A DNA stretch of 64,000 bases from Pseudonocardia sp. TRM90224 (GCF_021245725.1 NZ_JAJGSX010000001.1:124001-188000); one strand, 5' to 3'. Positions 47,561 to 56,888 are shown, counted from the first letter of the stretch. A program made the numbers and translations. Notes: generated from the letters alone by a model not told the origin.

Positions 47561-49639
47561 TCAACTATCCAGCAGGTCACCGTCGGCTACGAGCGCGAGC
47601 ACTGCGTGGCCGTAGCGGTCGAGTTTACGTGCTCCGATGCCCGGTATGGCAACCAACGACGCCCGATCGGAGGGGCGTTGCTCGGCGATCGCCACCAGCG
47701 TCGTGTCGGTGAAGACCACGAACGCGGGCACCTGCTGCTCGCGGGCCTCGCTGCTCCGCCACTCCTTGAGGCGGTCGAGCAGCTCGACGTCGACGTCGGC
47801 GGGGCAATCGGCGCAGCGGCGGAACTTCATCGCGTCGATGCCGATCAAGGGTGATCCGCAGACCCGGCACCGCGGCTTGCTCCCGCCGCGCCCGCCGCTG
47901 CCGCTCGCGACCCTCGACGCCGAGTGGTGCTCCGGGATCAGGCCGTAGAGGAAGCGGCTGCGCCGCCGGCGTCGAGCGCCGCCGGGTTGCCGCGAGAGCG
48001 CCCACGACAGCATGACCTGCCGCCGGGCGCGCGTGATCCCGACGTAGAGCAGCCTGCGCTCCTCCTCGATCGCCTCGTCGTCGCCCTCGGCGTGCTGGAT
48101 CGGCAGGGTCCCGTCGACCAGCCCGACGAGGAAGACGACGTCCCACTCCAGGCCCTTCGCCGCGTGCAGCGAGGCGAGCGTGACGCCCTGGACCGTCGGC
48201 GGGTGCGCCGCATCGGCACGGGTCTCCAGCTCGGCGGCGAACCGCACCATGTCGGCCTCGGGCTCGACGGCGAGCAGCTCTTCCGCGAGTTCGACGATCG
48301 CGAGCAGCGACTCCCACTGCGCCCGCTGCACCGCGCCGCCCGGCGGGTCGGGGGTGAGCCCGACCGGGGCGAGGGCCGCCCGCACCGCCTCTACGAGCGG
48401 CGCCGAGGGGTTGCCCGCCATCCGCAGCACGCTCATCGCGCGACGCACCTCGGGGCGCGCGAAGAACCGCTCGCCGCCACGCACCTGGTAGGGGACACCG
48501 ACCTCGGTGAGCGCCTGCTCGTACACCTCCGACTGCGCGTTGATGCGGAACAGCACGGCGATCTCGCTCGCCGGTGTGCCGTCGGCGACCAGCCGCTTGA
48601 TCCGGGTGGCGACAGCGGCCGCCTCCGCCGGCTCGTCGTCGTGCTCGGTGAAGTCCGGATCGGGCCCCGGTGGCAGCTGGCCGATGAGCTGGAGCCTGCT
48701 GCCGGCCACCCGACCCCGGGCCGAACCGATGAGCGTGTTGGCCGCTGCCACCACCTGCGGGGTGGAGCGGTAGTCGCGTTGCAGCCGGACGACGACGGCC
48801 TCGGGGAAGCGGCGGGGGAACTCGAGCAGGTAGCGCGGCGACGCACCGGCGAAGGTGTAGATCGTCTGGTTGGCGTCGCCGACCACCGTCAGGTCGTCGC
48901 GCTCCCCCACCCAGGCGTCGAGCACCCGCTGCTGCAGGGGCGTGACGTCCTGGTACTCGTCGACCACGAAGCACCGGTACCGCTCATGGAACTCCTCGGC
49001 CACCACGGTGTTCTCCTCCAGCGCCCCCGCGGTGTGCAGCAGGAGGTCGTCGAAGTCGAGCATCTCCGCGCGGTTCTTGAGCGCCTCGTACCCCGCGTAG
49101 ACGGCGGCAACCTGTTCGGCCGGCCCCGGGATGTCGCGACGGAGCTTCGCGACGGTCGCCGGGTACTGCTCCGGTGTCACGAGGCTGGCCTTCGCCCACT
49201 CGATCTCACCTGCGAAGTCGCGCAGCGACGCCGCATCGGTGCCGGCCTTGAGCCGGGCCGCCGCCTGTCCGACGACCTTCAGCTTGCCGTCGAGCAGCTG
49301 CCACTGGTCGCCACCGACGACCCGGGGCCAGAAGTACCGCAGCTGCCGTAGCGCAGCGGCGTGGAACGTCCTCGCCTGCACCCCGGCGACACCGAGCGTC
49401 CGCAGGCGGGTGCGCATCTCCCCCGCCGCACGCGCCGTGAACGTCACCGCGAGCACCTGACCGGGCGCGACGTGCCCGCTGCGGACCAGGTGTCCGATCC
49501 GCCTGGTGATCGTGCGCGTCTTGCCGGTGCCTGCACCGGCGAGCACGCACACCGGGCCACGGGGCGCCGTCACCGCCGCGAGCTGCTCGTCGTCGAGCCC
49601 TTCGGCCGGGGAATCGAGAACAGGCGCGCGCACCGTCAC
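47561..49639 (-). CDS. uvrD2: ATP-dependent DNA helicase UvrD2
   Basis: 692 residues from GTG 49639. Superfamily 1A helicase motifs: Walker [11 protein letters not shown], motif Ia [13 protein letters not shown], Walker [13 protein letters not shown], motif [17 protein letters not shown], motif [13 protein letters not shown]. The C-terminal part carries a four-cysteine element ([20 protein letters not shown], then DCP) and an HRDC-like domain ([20 protein letters not shown]). This is the UvrD2 layout, in which the cysteine element matters for activity. Position next to whiB7 matches Rv3198c. Role in DNA repair and replication fork upkeep. Confidence 0.95.
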   Translation of the reverse strand: MTVRAPVLDSPAEGLDDEQLAAVTAPRGPVCVLAGAGTGKTRTITRRIGHLVRSGHVAPGQVLAVTFTARAAGEMRTRLRTLGVAGVQARTFHAAALRQLRYFWPRVVGGDQWQLLDGKLKVVGQAAARLKAGTDAASLRDFAGEIEWAKASLVTPEQYPATVAKLRRDIPGPAEQVAAVYAGYEALKNRAEMLDFDDLLLHTAGALEENTVVAEEFHERYRCFVVDEYQDVTPLQQRVLDAWVGERDDLTVVGDANQTIYTFAGASPRYLLEFPRRFPEAVVVRLQRDYRSTPQVVAAANTLIGSARGRVAGSRLQLIGQLPPGPDPDFTEHDDEPAEAAAVATRIKRLVADGTPASEIAVLFRINAQSEVYEQALTEVGVPYQVRGGERFFARPEVRRAMSVLRMAGNPSAPLVEAVRAALAPVGLTPDPPGGAVQRAQWESLLAIVELAEELLAVEPEADMVRFAAELETRADAAHPPTVQGVTLASLHAAKGLEWDVVFLVGLVDGTLPIQHAEGDDEAIEEERRLLYVGITRARRQVMLSWALSRQPGGARRRRRSRFLYGLIPEHHSASRVASGSGGRGGSKPRCRVCGSPLIGIDAMKFRRCADCPADVDVELLDRLKEWRSSEAREQQVPAFVVFTDTTLVAIAEQRPSDRASLVAIPGIGARKLDRYGHAVLALVADGDLLDS

Positions 49640-49694
49640 ATCCTGACACCCCCTCCTCGGGAAGAGAGCCGCGACGCGGGTGGTTGGAAGTGAC

Positions 49695-49934
49695 ATGGCT
49701 CAGGTGACGATGTACTCGACGTCGTGGTGCGGCTACTGCCGCCGACTCAAGCTGCAGCTCGAGCAGGCCGGCATCGCGTACAGGGAGATCGACATCGAGC
49801 GTGATCCCGCCGCCGCGAGGTTCGTGGAGGGCGTCAACGGCGGGAACCAGACGGTGCCCGTGGTGCTCTTCCCCGACCAGTCGACCGCGACCAACCCGTC
49901 GCTGCGCGAGGTGCAGGCCCGCCTCGCCGCCTGA
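49695..49934 (+). CDS. mrx1: Mycoredoxin (glutaredoxin-like)
   Basis: 79 residues, GGAAG 5 nt before the ATG. The redox motif is CGYC (residues 12-15 in [10 protein letters not shown]). The [10 protein letters not shown] segment supplies the cis-Pro, and the [13 protein letters not shown] region binds the thiol partner. Actinobacteria that make mycothiol use such proteins to reduce mixed disulfides. It sits at the Rv3198A position, divergent from uvrD2 with 55 bp between starts. Confidence 0.93.
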   Translation: MAQVTMYSTSWCGYCRRLKLQLEQAGIAYREIDIERDPAAARFVEGVNGGNQTVPVVLFPDQSTATNPSLREVQARLAA

Positions 49935-49945
49935 GCTGCGTCGCG

Positions 49946-50776
49946 TTAGCGGAACTGCTCACGGTGCAGCGCCAACGCGACCGGTCCGAAATGATCCAGA
50001 TCGGGCCACGTCCAGCGGACGACGCTGAATCCCGCCTCCTGCAGAACGAGCTCCCGATGCTTCTCCTCGGCCACTGCCGGTCCGGTGTCCTGGCCTGATC
50101 GGCTGTGGCGGAGGCGGGTCCCGTAGGCGACGAGGCCGTCGTACTCGCCGATCGTGCGGGATTTCGGCCACGCGAACGTTGCTCGTCCGATCGGGCGACC
50201 CTCGGCGCTGATGGCGTCCCAGTGCAGCACCGGGGGCGGCAGCCCGGCCGCGCTGATGGCGATCCGGCTGCGCGACTCCCCGACGGTGCCCGCCAATGGG
50301 GTCGCGAAGCCGATGGCTCTCCTGGCGTCGTTGATCCCACGCCAGCCGTAGGACCATTCCAGCATCCGTTCGAGCTCCGAGCTGTCGGTGTGGTCGCCGG
50401 CGAGCGCGGCATCGGCCGTGACGACGGCACCCTCGAACGAGGTGGTGCGTGCGAGATCGACGACCGTGCGGGCGACCGAGGTGACAGCGACGCCGGCTAA
50501 CAGGTCGACCTGCCCGTCGAGCGGCGCGACGTGCACGTGGAGGTGCCGACCGCGCCGTCCGCCCGAGGCCCGGTCACGCGTGACGTGCACGCGCGCGAGC
50601 GGCACGTCCCACACCGGTAAGCCGTGCAAGAGCGCGGCCGAGACATGGCTGACCACGGCGTCGCCCGACAGCTCCGGCAGCGTGCTTCTGAGCCGCGCGA
50701 GATGCGCGGCCACCTCCGCATCCGACGGTGGGCCGAGCGCGGGGCGGGACGGGCGTGGGGAGGTCGATGTGTCCAT
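49946..50776 (-). CDS. DUF559/AbiEi-like endonuclease-domain protein
   Basis: 276 residues. The first half (SGDAVVSHVSAALLHGLPVW, GVAVTSVARTVVDLARTTSF) resembles the AbiEi antitoxin-like domain common in actinobacteria. The second half has AGTVGESRSRIAISAAGLPP, GEYDGLVAYG and a VVRWTWPDLDHF block of the DUF559/VSR-type nuclease fold, with candidate catalytic residues E and D. No partner toxin gene is adjacent. Function unknown. Two hairpins lie upstream of the start. Confidence 0.78.
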   Translation of the reverse strand: MDTSTSPRPSRPALGPPSDAEVAAHLARLRSTLPELSGDAVVSHVSAALLHGLPVWDVPLARVHVTRDRASGGRRGRHLHVHVAPLDGQVDLLAGVAVTSVARTVVDLARTTSFEGAVVTADAALAGDHTDSSELERMLEWSYGWRGINDARRAIGFATPLAGTVGESRSRIAISAAGLPPPVLHWDAISAEGRPIGRATFAWPKSRTIGEYDGLVAYGTRLRHSRSGQDTGPAVAEEKHRELVLQEAGFSVVRWTWPDLDHFGPVALALHREQFR

Positions 50777-50829
50777 GCGTCAAGCCTCGACGACGGGAGG
50801 CGGGCCGAGAACCCGTCACTCCACAGCCT

Positions 50830-50872
50830 GTGGACAACTGCCTCACGCAATGTGCGTGAGGCAGCCGTCCAC
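50830..50872. repeat. Single palindrome (CTGCCTCACGCA arms)
   Basis: CTGCCTCACGCA and TGCGTGAGGCAG (50838-50849, 50853-50864) with loop ATG, extended by GTGGAC/GTCCAC after a 2x2 internal loop. Only one copy is present in the window. Lies 53 nt upstream of the DUF559 gene start. Confidence 0.7.
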
Positions 50873-50919
50873 ACACGCCCTCACGCGGCCCGTGGCGCCG
50901 CCGGGCCGGGAGGTCTGAA

Positions 50920-50964
50920 CGAACGGCACTTTCGTCCACACCTATTGGACGAAAGTGCCGTTCG
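50920..50964. repeat. Family C palindrome (GAACGGCACTTTCGTCC)
   Basis: A perfect 19-bp stem with a 7-nt loop (CACCTAT), 17 nt beyond the nudC stop on the minus strand. One copy in this window. The arm GGACGAAAGTGCCGTTC is one I believe I have seen repeated in Pseudonocardiales genomes, from memory only. Confidence 0.8.
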
Positions 50965-50981
50965 TCCACCACGTGCCTGCG

Positions 50982-51935
50982 CTACCCCTGCGCCGCCCAC
51001 GACTCCAGCATCGTCCGCGCGATGCTGACCGAGCCGGGCAGCAGCAACGGCCGTTCGGCCCCGCCGGTCCAGTCGCCGGATTCCAGCGCCTCCCGCACGA
51101 CGCTGCGGCGCACCCACATCGCCTCGGCGATCTCACCGTCGGCCGGGTACAGCGTGGCCTCCGGGTCGGCGACGGCGTGGAACCCGACCATCAGCGACCG
51201 CGGGAAGGGCCAGGCCTGGCTGCCGAGGTAGACGATGTCGTGCACGACGGCGCCCACCTCCTCGTGGATCTCCCGCGCCACGCACGCCTCGAGCGACTCG
51301 CCGCCCTCCACGAAGCCCGCGAGCACCGAGAAGCGACCCTCGGGCCACGTCGGCTGTCGGGCCAGCAGCACCTGGTCGGCGCCGTCGTGCACGAGGCAGA
51401 TGACGGCCGGGTCGGTGCGCGGGTACTCCTCGTGGCCGGCCGCCTCGCAGTGCCGGTGCCACCCGGCGTGCGCGGGGTGGGTCGGGGAGCCGTCGCGCGA
51501 GCAGAAGCGCGCGGTGTCGTGCCAGTTCAGCACTGCCGCCGCGGTGGTGAAGAGCCCGGCACCGAGCGAGTCGAGCACCGCACCCGCCCGGCGCAGGTCG
51601 ATCCACTCGCTGGGGTCGTCGCCGGCCACGAGATCGGGTCGGCCGCGCATCCCCCAGTACGCCACGCCGTCGGCCTCGCCGAGCAGCACGGCGTCGGACG
51701 GCGGAGCGTCACCGCTGGTCGAGCGGGTGCGCAGGCGAGCGCTGTCGAGCCCGATCGACGGCGCCCCGTCCCACTCGACCGGCGTGCGCCCCTCCTCGTC
51801 GACGACGACGAGCCGGGCCTTGGGCCAGCCCGCCACCTGCCGCCCGGTGTCGGTGCGCAGCGGCTCGTCACGCAGCACCGCGGAGCGCGAGAGCACCGGG
51901 GGGTGCAGCAGTGTGAAGCCGGTCGGTGCGGTCAC
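50982..51935 (-). CDS. nudC: NAD(+)/NADH pyrophosphatase NudC
   Basis: 317 residues from GTG 51935, overlapping the M16 stop (GTGA). The Nudix box reads GFVEGGESLEACVAREIHEE with VG following, and the NudC-specific SQPWPFPxS motif appears as GSQAWPFPRSLMVGF. The zinc-ribbon equivalent (FCSRDGSP, HRHCEAAGHEEYPRTDPA) lacks two of the four cysteines found in E. coli NudC, so zinc may bind differently or not at all. Role: hydrolysis of NAD(H) and removal of NAD caps from RNA. It is at the Rv3199c position. Confidence 0.92.
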   Translation of the reverse strand: MTAPTGFTLLHPPVLSRSAVLRDEPLRTDTGRQVAGWPKARLVVVDEEGRTPVEWDGAPSIGLDSARLRTRSTSGDAPPSDAVLLGEADGVAYWGMRGRPDLVAGDDPSEWIDLRRAGAVLDSLGAGLFTTAAAVLNWHDTARFCSRDGSPTHPAHAGWHRHCEAAGHEEYPRTDPAVICLVHDGADQVLLARQPTWPEGRFSVLAGFVEGGESLEACVAREIHEEVGAVVHDIVYLGSQAWPFPRSLMVGFHAVADPEATLYPADGEIAEAMWVRRSVVREALESGDWTGGAERPLLLPGSVSIARTMLESWAAQG

Positions 51936-53305
51936 GGTCCGGTGATCCCGCCCAGCGCACGCACTCCCTCGCCGATCACGTCGGCGTCGCCGACGACCAC
52001 GCCGGTGAACGCCGTCGGAGTGAAGTAGCGCAGTGCGGCCGCCGCGACCTGCTCGGTGGTGACCGACTCCAACCGCGCGGGATGCCCGCGCAGCCAGTCG
52101 AGGCCGAGCCCGTCGGCGGCGAGCGCGGAGATCGTCGAAGCCAGCCCGCCCTGGCTGTCGAGGGAGATCAGGAGCGAGCCGATGGCGTAGGCGCGCCCGG
52201 AGTCGACCTCCGCCGCGGTCGGCGGCACGGCCGTGAGCTTGCCCAGCTCGTAGCGCGTCTCCAGCAGCGCGGCGGCGGTGACGTTGCTCGCGACGTCCGT
52301 GTCGACCCCGAGGACGGCACCGCCCGGGACGAACTCGACCCCGGAGTGCGCGCCGTAGGTGTAGCCCTTGTCCTCCCGGATGTTCTCCATCCAGCGCGAG
52401 GAGAAGTAGCCGCCGAACACGAGGTTCGCCAGCTGCAGCGCCGCGTAGTCGGGGTCGGTGCGGCGCACGGCGGGCGCGGAGAGCCGCAGCTGCGACTGCA
52501 CCGAACCCGGTCGGTGCACGAGCTCCAGATCGCCGGGGACGATCGCCGGCGGCGCGGAGAGCTCGCGGGCCGAGCTGTCCGACGTCCATCCGGCCAGCTG
52601 CTTCTCGACGTGCGCGATCGCTTCGGCCGGCTCGATGTCGCCGACGATCGTCAGGATCGAACCGCGCGGCACGAGCGCGGCGGCCTGCAGCGCCCGGACC
52701 TGCTCTGCGGTGACGGCCGCGACCTCGGCCTCCGTCGGCATCTCCCGGGTGATCGGGTGGTCGCCGAACCGCTTGCGCTGCAACGCCTCCCGCGCGACCG
52801 TCCGCGGCTGCGAGCGCGCAACCGTGATCCGCTCGACGAGCCGCTCCCGCTCACGGTTGACCTCGGCGTCGGGGTGCGCTGCCGCTGTGAGCACGTCGCC
52901 GAGCACGGCCAGCACCTCGGAGAGCCCGGACGCCAGCCCGGAGCCGCTGACCATCAGGCGTTCCGGGTCGACGCTGACGCCGAGGTCGGCGCCGACGGCG
53001 GCCAGCTCGTCGTCGATCCCGATCCGGTCGCGGGTCGCGGTGCCGGTGAGCAGCGTCGACGAGAGCAGCTCCGAGACGGCGGAATGCGTCGGGTCGTCGC
53101 CCGCGAACGGGACGCGCAGCCGCACCTCGGCCATCGGCACGCTCGCGCGCCGCGCAGCGAGCACCCGCAGGCCGTTCGGCAGGGTGCTCTCCTCGACGTT
53201 CGGCAGCGGCACCTCGCGGGTGCTGCCCAGCGGCGGCAGCGGGCGGGGACCGGCCTCGGTGCGGCCGATCTCCTCGGCCGTGCGGTGCGACGCGGTGCCG
53301 GTCAT
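51932..53305 (-). CDS. M16-family peptidase, non-catalytic subunit
   Basis: 457 residues, ATG overlapping the upstream stop (ATGA). It has the M16 double-domain fold (PLPNVEESTLPNGLRVLAAR, FSSRWMENIREDKGYTYGAH) but the HxxEH zinc motif is replaced by HSAVSELLSST, so it is not catalytic on its own. The R and Y of the C-terminal substrate-binding pair remain (RWMENIREDKGYTYG). Typical inactive partner of a heterodimeric M16B protease, whose active partner is the gene before it. The overlap with nudC downstream couples all three. Confidence 0.92.
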   Translation of the reverse strand: MTGTASHRTAEEIGRTEAGPRPLPPLGSTREVPLPNVEESTLPNGLRVLAARRASVPMAEVRLRVPFAGDDPTHSAVSELLSSTLLTGTATRDRIGIDDELAAVGADLGVSVDPERLMVSGSGLASGLSEVLAVLGDVLTAAAHPDAEVNRERERLVERITVARSQPRTVAREALQRKRFGDHPITREMPTEAEVAAVTAEQVRALQAAALVPRGSILTIVGDIEPAEAIAHVEKQLAGWTSDSSARELSAPPAIVPGDLELVHRPGSVQSQLRLSAPAVRRTDPDYAALQLANLVFGGYFSSRWMENIREDKGYTYGAHSGVEFVPGGAVLGVDTDVASNVTAAALLETRYELGKLTAVPPTAAEVDSGRAYAIGSLLISLDSQGGLASTISALAADGLGLDWLRGHPARLESVTTEQVAAAALRYFTPTAFTGVVVGDADVIGEGVRALGGITGP

Positions 53306-54606
53306 TCGTTCTCTCCCTGGTCTGCGGCGGGTTCCACCAGCAACACGCCACGGCCTGCCGAGCGCAGCGCGGCAGCGGCCGAACGCACCTGGTCGGGGGT
53401 GACGGCGGCGAGCCTGCCGGGCAGCTCGTCGGCGATCTCCGCGCGGCCGTAGAGCAGCTCGCGGGCGCCGAGTCCGAGCATCCGGTACATCACGCGGTCG
53501 TTCTCCTGGTGCAGCCCGGCCGACCAGCGCGCCACCTGGCGCGAAAGCTCGTCGGTGCTGGGGCCTTCGGCGGCGAGCTTGTCGAGTTCCTCGTCGACGG
53601 CGGCCACCACCCGGTCCGGATCGACGCTCCCCGGGTGCACCGCGGTGATTGTGAACGTGTCGGGGTCGCGCGCGTCGAGCTGGCCCATCAGGCCTGCACT
53701 CGCCGAGATGTCGGTGACGAGCCCGTCGGCGTGCACGAGCCGGCGTTGCAGCCGGGCCGCTTCCCCGTCGCTCAGCACCGACGCGAGCAGCATGTGCCCG
53801 AGGTAACCGTCGAGGTCGGCGGCGGGGTCGGGGAGGCGGTAGCCGAGGGCCAGCGCGGGCAGCGGGGCGTGCGCGTCCGGCACCGCCTGGCGGCGTTCCG
53901 CACCGGGGATCGGCTCGAAGAAGCTCGGCCGATGCGGGGTCGGACGGGCCGGGATGTCCCCGAAGTGCTTCTCGACCAGGCGCAGCGTCTCCTCGACGTC
54001 GAGGTAACCGGCGACGGTGACCTGCGCGTTGCCCGGCGCGTAGTAGGTGTCGAAGAACGCGGCGGCATCGTCGAGCGAGGCCTGCTCCAGCTCGGAGAAG
54101 TCGCCGTAGCCGTTGTGCGCGTTCGGGAACGTGTCGTAGAGGACCGGCGGCAGCAGGATCCACGGGAACCCGCCGTACGGCCGGTTCAGCACGTTGAGGC
54201 GGATCTCCTCCTTGACCACGTCGACCTGGTTGCGCAGGTTCTCGATGGTCAGCTTCGGCGCGCGCAGCCGGTCCGCCTCCAGGAACAGCGCCCGCTCCAG
54301 CCCCGCGGCCGGGAGCACCTGGAAGTAGTCGGTGTAATCCTGGTGGGTGGAGCCGTTGAAGACGCCGCCGGAGCCCTGGACGTGCCGGAAGTGCGCGAGT
54401 TTCTCCAGGCTCTCGCTCCCCTGGAACATCAGGTGCTCGAAGAGGTGCGCGAAGCCGGTGCGCCCCTCCGGTTCGGAGCGGAAACCGACGTCGACGTGCA
54501 CGGCGACACCGACTACGGGGGTGTCGGGATCGGGGACGATCAGAACGCGCAAGCCGTTGGACAGCGTCGCTCTGTGCAATTCCGGGCTGGGGAGTTCGGC
54601 GGGCAC
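53302..54606 (-). CDS. M16-family zinc peptidase, catalytic subunit
   Basis: 434 residues from GTG 54606. The inverted zinc motif is HLFEHLMFQGSE (HxxEH), with the third ligand Glu about 75 residues later in VVKEEIRLNVLNRPYG. The second domain is present but shorter than in pitrilysin, fitting the M16B group. TAGATT lies 6 nt before the start, so the operon is probably leaderless. Expected to form a heterodimer with the next gene product. Substrate peptides unknown. Confidence 0.93.
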   Translation of the reverse strand: MPAELPSPELHRATLSNGLRVLIVPDPDTPVVGVAVHVDVGFRSEPEGRTGFAHLFEHLMFQGSESLEKLAHFRHVQGSGGVFNGSTHQDYTDYFQVLPAAGLERALFLEADRLRAPKLTIENLRNQVDVVKEEIRLNVLNRPYGGFPWILLPPVLYDTFPNAHNGYGDFSELEQASLDDAAAFFDTYYAPGNAQVTVAGYLDVEETLRLVEKHFGDIPARPTPHRPSFFEPIPGAERRQAVPDAHAPLPALALGYRLPDPAADLDGYLGHMLLASVLSDGEAARLQRRLVHADGLVTDISASAGLMGQLDARDPDTFTITAVHPGSVDPDRVVAAVDEELDKLAAEGPSTDELSRQVARWSAGLHQENDRVMYRMLGLGARELLYGRAEIADELPGRLAAVTPDQVRSAAAALRSAGRGVLLVEPAADQGENE

Positions 54607-54612
54607 GAACCG

Positions 54613-54618
54613 AATCTA
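54613..54618 (-). promoter_or_regulatory. -10 element (TAGATT), leaderless-type
   Basis: TAGATT on the minus strand, 6 nt before GTG 54606 of the M16 catalytic subunit; first gene of the M16-M16-nudC operon. Confidence 0.5.
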
Positions 54619-54692
54619 GGCCATCCTCGCCAAAGGTGCGTTCGGCATCATCGAAGCGGCGGGCGGGGCCCGGGCCGGGGCGTCCACACGGT

Positions 54693-54747
54693 GGGCAGGA
54701 AAGCCACTTTCAGGCCCTGTGGGGGCAGGAAAGTGGCTTTCCTGCCC
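54693..54747. repeat. Family D palindrome with nested alternative fold
   Basis: Left arm GGGCAGGAAAGCCACTTTC pairs perfectly over 19 bp with 54729-54747. The right half alone also folds as GGGCAGGAAAG-TGG-CTTTCCTGCCC (54723-54747). Lies 28 nt beyond the aldoxime dehydratase stop. A half-copy (GGGCAGGAAAGCCAC) lies at about 7986-8000 between copies A1 and A2. Confidence 0.8.
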
Positions 54748-54775
54748 TCCCCCGGGCCGGGCCGCGCCGGCCCCG

Positions 54776-55792
54776 TCAGCCCTGGGAGAACACCCCCGAA
54801 CCATCGGCGCAGTCGACGTACTCGAAGTACTGCTCGTCGGCGGTCGCGACCGACACCTCGTGGTAGAGCCGCAACCGCGCGGCCGGGCCGAGCGTCGAGA
54901 GGTAGCGCATCGCCGCGCCGAAGATCGCGAGGTGCGTCGGGTGCTCCTTCGCCCATCCCTCCAGCGCCGCGAGGCTCCGCCACCAGCTCAGACCGAACGT
55001 CCTGTCGACCGGCTCGCCGTCCTCCAGGACGGTCAGGTAGCGGTTCGTGTAGCAGCCGATCGACGCGCCTTCGGCGGTCAGGAAGTCCATGCCGGCCCGC
55101 AGCACCGGCTCGACGTCCTCCAGGTACATCCGGCGCTCGTCGCCGTCGGTGTCGCTCCAGTCCTGCCCCGACCGGATCAGGCAGACGCCGTCGGCGGGAC
55201 GCACCCGCACCCGCCCGCCGTCGCGCTCGACGACGGGCTCGCCGGCCGGCCCGAGCGCGTCGGTCTGCGAGAGCGGGATGCGGTCGCGCATCCCGCCCCA
55301 GTACGCGTGTTCGAGCACCTCGCCGCTGAGCTGGTCGGTGAGCGCGGCAACACCCTCGTTGCGCCCGACGGAGGACAGCAGCGTCTCGTGCTCCTCCACG
55401 GTCGGCCGGATGATCTCCGCGAAGCGGCCGTTGCCGTCGCGCACACCGTCGCCGAGCCAGATCTCACGATGTGCGGCGAACCAGCGGTCGAAGGCCGCTG
55501 GGTCGTCCCAGTAGGCGATGGTGACGACCTCCGTCGTGCCGGCAGGGCCGCTGCCGCGGGCGCGGTCGTGGTGCCCAGGGCCGTCGGGAGCGGCCAGCGC
55601 GGCGTCGAGCAGCTCCGTCGAGGGTTGCTCCCCCGCGAACTGCACGCCGAGGTAGGCCATGACGACCTGCCGCACGTCCGTCCGCATTCGCGCGACGTAC
55701 GACGGGTACGGAGGCGCGAAGCCCGCCGGCACGCCCGAGGGGCGGGTGCGCTCGACCGTCAGGTGCGCCGGGATCGCCGCCTCGACGCTCAT
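54776..55792 (-). CDS. oxd: Aldoxime dehydratase (haem-dependent, Oxd family)
   Basis: 338 residues, ATG overlapping the nitrilase stop (ATGA). Family segments: RPSGVPAGFAPPYPSYVARM, VTIAYWDDPAAFDRWFAAH, GASIGCYTNRYLTVLEDGEP, and the haem-proximal region EGWAKEHPTHLAIFGAAMRY containing the axial His. RLYHEVSV carries the catalytic distal His. These enzymes dehydrate aldoximes to nitriles with Fe(II) haem. The next-door nitrilase would hydrolyse the product, so the pair forms an aldoxime-to-acid pathway. Confidence 0.93.
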   Translation of the reverse strand: MSVEAAIPAHLTVERTRPSGVPAGFAPPYPSYVARMRTDVRQVVMAYLGVQFAGEQPSTELLDAALAAPDGPGHHDRARGSGPAGTTEVVTIAYWDDPAAFDRWFAAHREIWLGDGVRDGNGRFAEIIRPTVEEHETLLSSVGRNEGVAALTDQLSGEVLEHAYWGGMRDRIPLSQTDALGPAGEPVVERDGGRVRVRPADGVCLIRSGQDWSDTDGDERRMYLEDVEPVLRAGMDFLTAEGASIGCYTNRYLTVLEDGEPVDRTFGLSWWRSLAALEGWAKEHPTHLAIFGAAMRYLSTLGPAARLRLYHEVSVATADEQYFEYVDCADGSGVFSQG

Positions 55793-56811
55793 ACCGGCAC
55801 CGCGCGCGTCGCGGCCGGCGGCTCGACGTCCTCGCCGATCTCCACTCCGGGAGCGGCGAAGGGCACGACCCGGTCGCCCGGCGTCTTGTTGAGCAGCAGC
55901 CGCGTGACGTCGGGCCGCGCGTAGTGCCCGGCGGGATCGGCCGCGGCCTTGGCCAGCGAGATCATGCCGAGGTCGAGGTCGGCGTAGACGATCCCTTCCT
56001 CGTCCTCCGGCAACGGCTCGTGCATCACCTGGCCGTCCGGGGCGAAGATCCGCGCGAAGCCACCGCCGGGCAGCAGCAGCGCACGCTTGGTGTCGTCGGT
56101 GCACATCAGCTCGACCATCTCGGGTGAGACCGTCGCGCAGGGTGCGACGACGAAGCAGCCGCCCTCGACGGCGTAGATGCGGCTCGCGGACGTGTTCACC
56201 TCGGCTCCGAGCGCGTACGCGCCGCCCCGGTACAGCGAGAAGCTCGGCCAGGCCCCGACGTGCACCTGCTCGTCCTGCGCGTACATGGCGTACTTCGAGA
56301 GCGGCTGCAGGTGCTCCCAGCAGCAGAGCCCACCGAGCCGACCGAGCGGGGTGTCGTGCACGGCGAGGTCGCTGCCGTCGCCGTCGCCGAACACCGTCCG
56401 CTCGACGTGCGTCGGCTTGAGCTTGCGCCTGCGCGCGATCGTCGAGCCGTCGGGGCCGATCAGCCATTGCGCGATGTAGAGGCTGCCGCCGTGGCGTTCG
56501 GAGAGACCCATCACGACGGTCATGTCGTGCTCCCGAGCCGCCGCGGCCAGCCGGTCGGCCTGCGGGGAGCCGTACGCGAGCGAGTTGTCGTGGTAGCGCT
56601 GGAAGAACCCGAGGCCCCACGCGGGCGAATCGAGCCAGACGAACCACGGGTAGCCCGGCAGCCACGTCTCGGGGAAGCCGATCAGCTTCGCGCCGTTCGC
56701 CGCCGCCTCGGCGATCAGCGCGATCGACTTGTCGATGCCGGCGTCCAGGTCGAGGAACGCTGGCGCGGCCTGCACGGCGGCGGCGCGGAAGCGCGGGTGT
56801 TCGATGCTCAT
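55789..56811 (-). CDS. Nitrilase (C-N hydrolase)
   Basis: 340 residues. The catalytic triad is visible as Glu in FPETWLPGYP, Lys in RRRKLKPTHVERTV, and Cys in GRLGGLCCWEHLQPL, the exact context of true nitrilases rather than amidases. The C-terminal part after about residue 280 is extended, typical for helical nitrilase filaments. It is translated first, then the coupled aldoxime dehydratase. Converts a nitrile to the carboxylic acid and ammonia; substrate probably arylacetonitrile or aliphatic, judged from its partner only. Confidence 0.95.
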   Translation of the reverse strand: MSIEHPRFRAAAVQAAPAFLDLDAGIDKSIALIAEAAANGAKLIGFPETWLPGYPWFVWLDSPAWGLGFFQRYHDNSLAYGSPQADRLAAAAREHDMTVVMGLSERHGGSLYIAQWLIGPDGSTIARRRKLKPTHVERTVFGDGDGSDLAVHDTPLGRLGGLCCWEHLQPLSKYAMYAQDEQVHVGAWPSFSLYRGGAYALGAEVNTSASRIYAVEGGCFVVAPCATVSPEMVELMCTDDTKRALLLPGGGFARIFAPDGQVMHEPLPEDEEGIVYADLDLGMISLAKAAADPAGHYARPDVTRLLLNKTPGDRVVPFAAPGVEIGEDVEPPAATRAVPV

Positions 56812-56888
56812 GCCAGCCGAGGGTCCTGGCCGGACGGGCGGGCCGCTGGTCCCTCCGTGTCGACTTCTTGACTCAGCGCCGCAGCATC

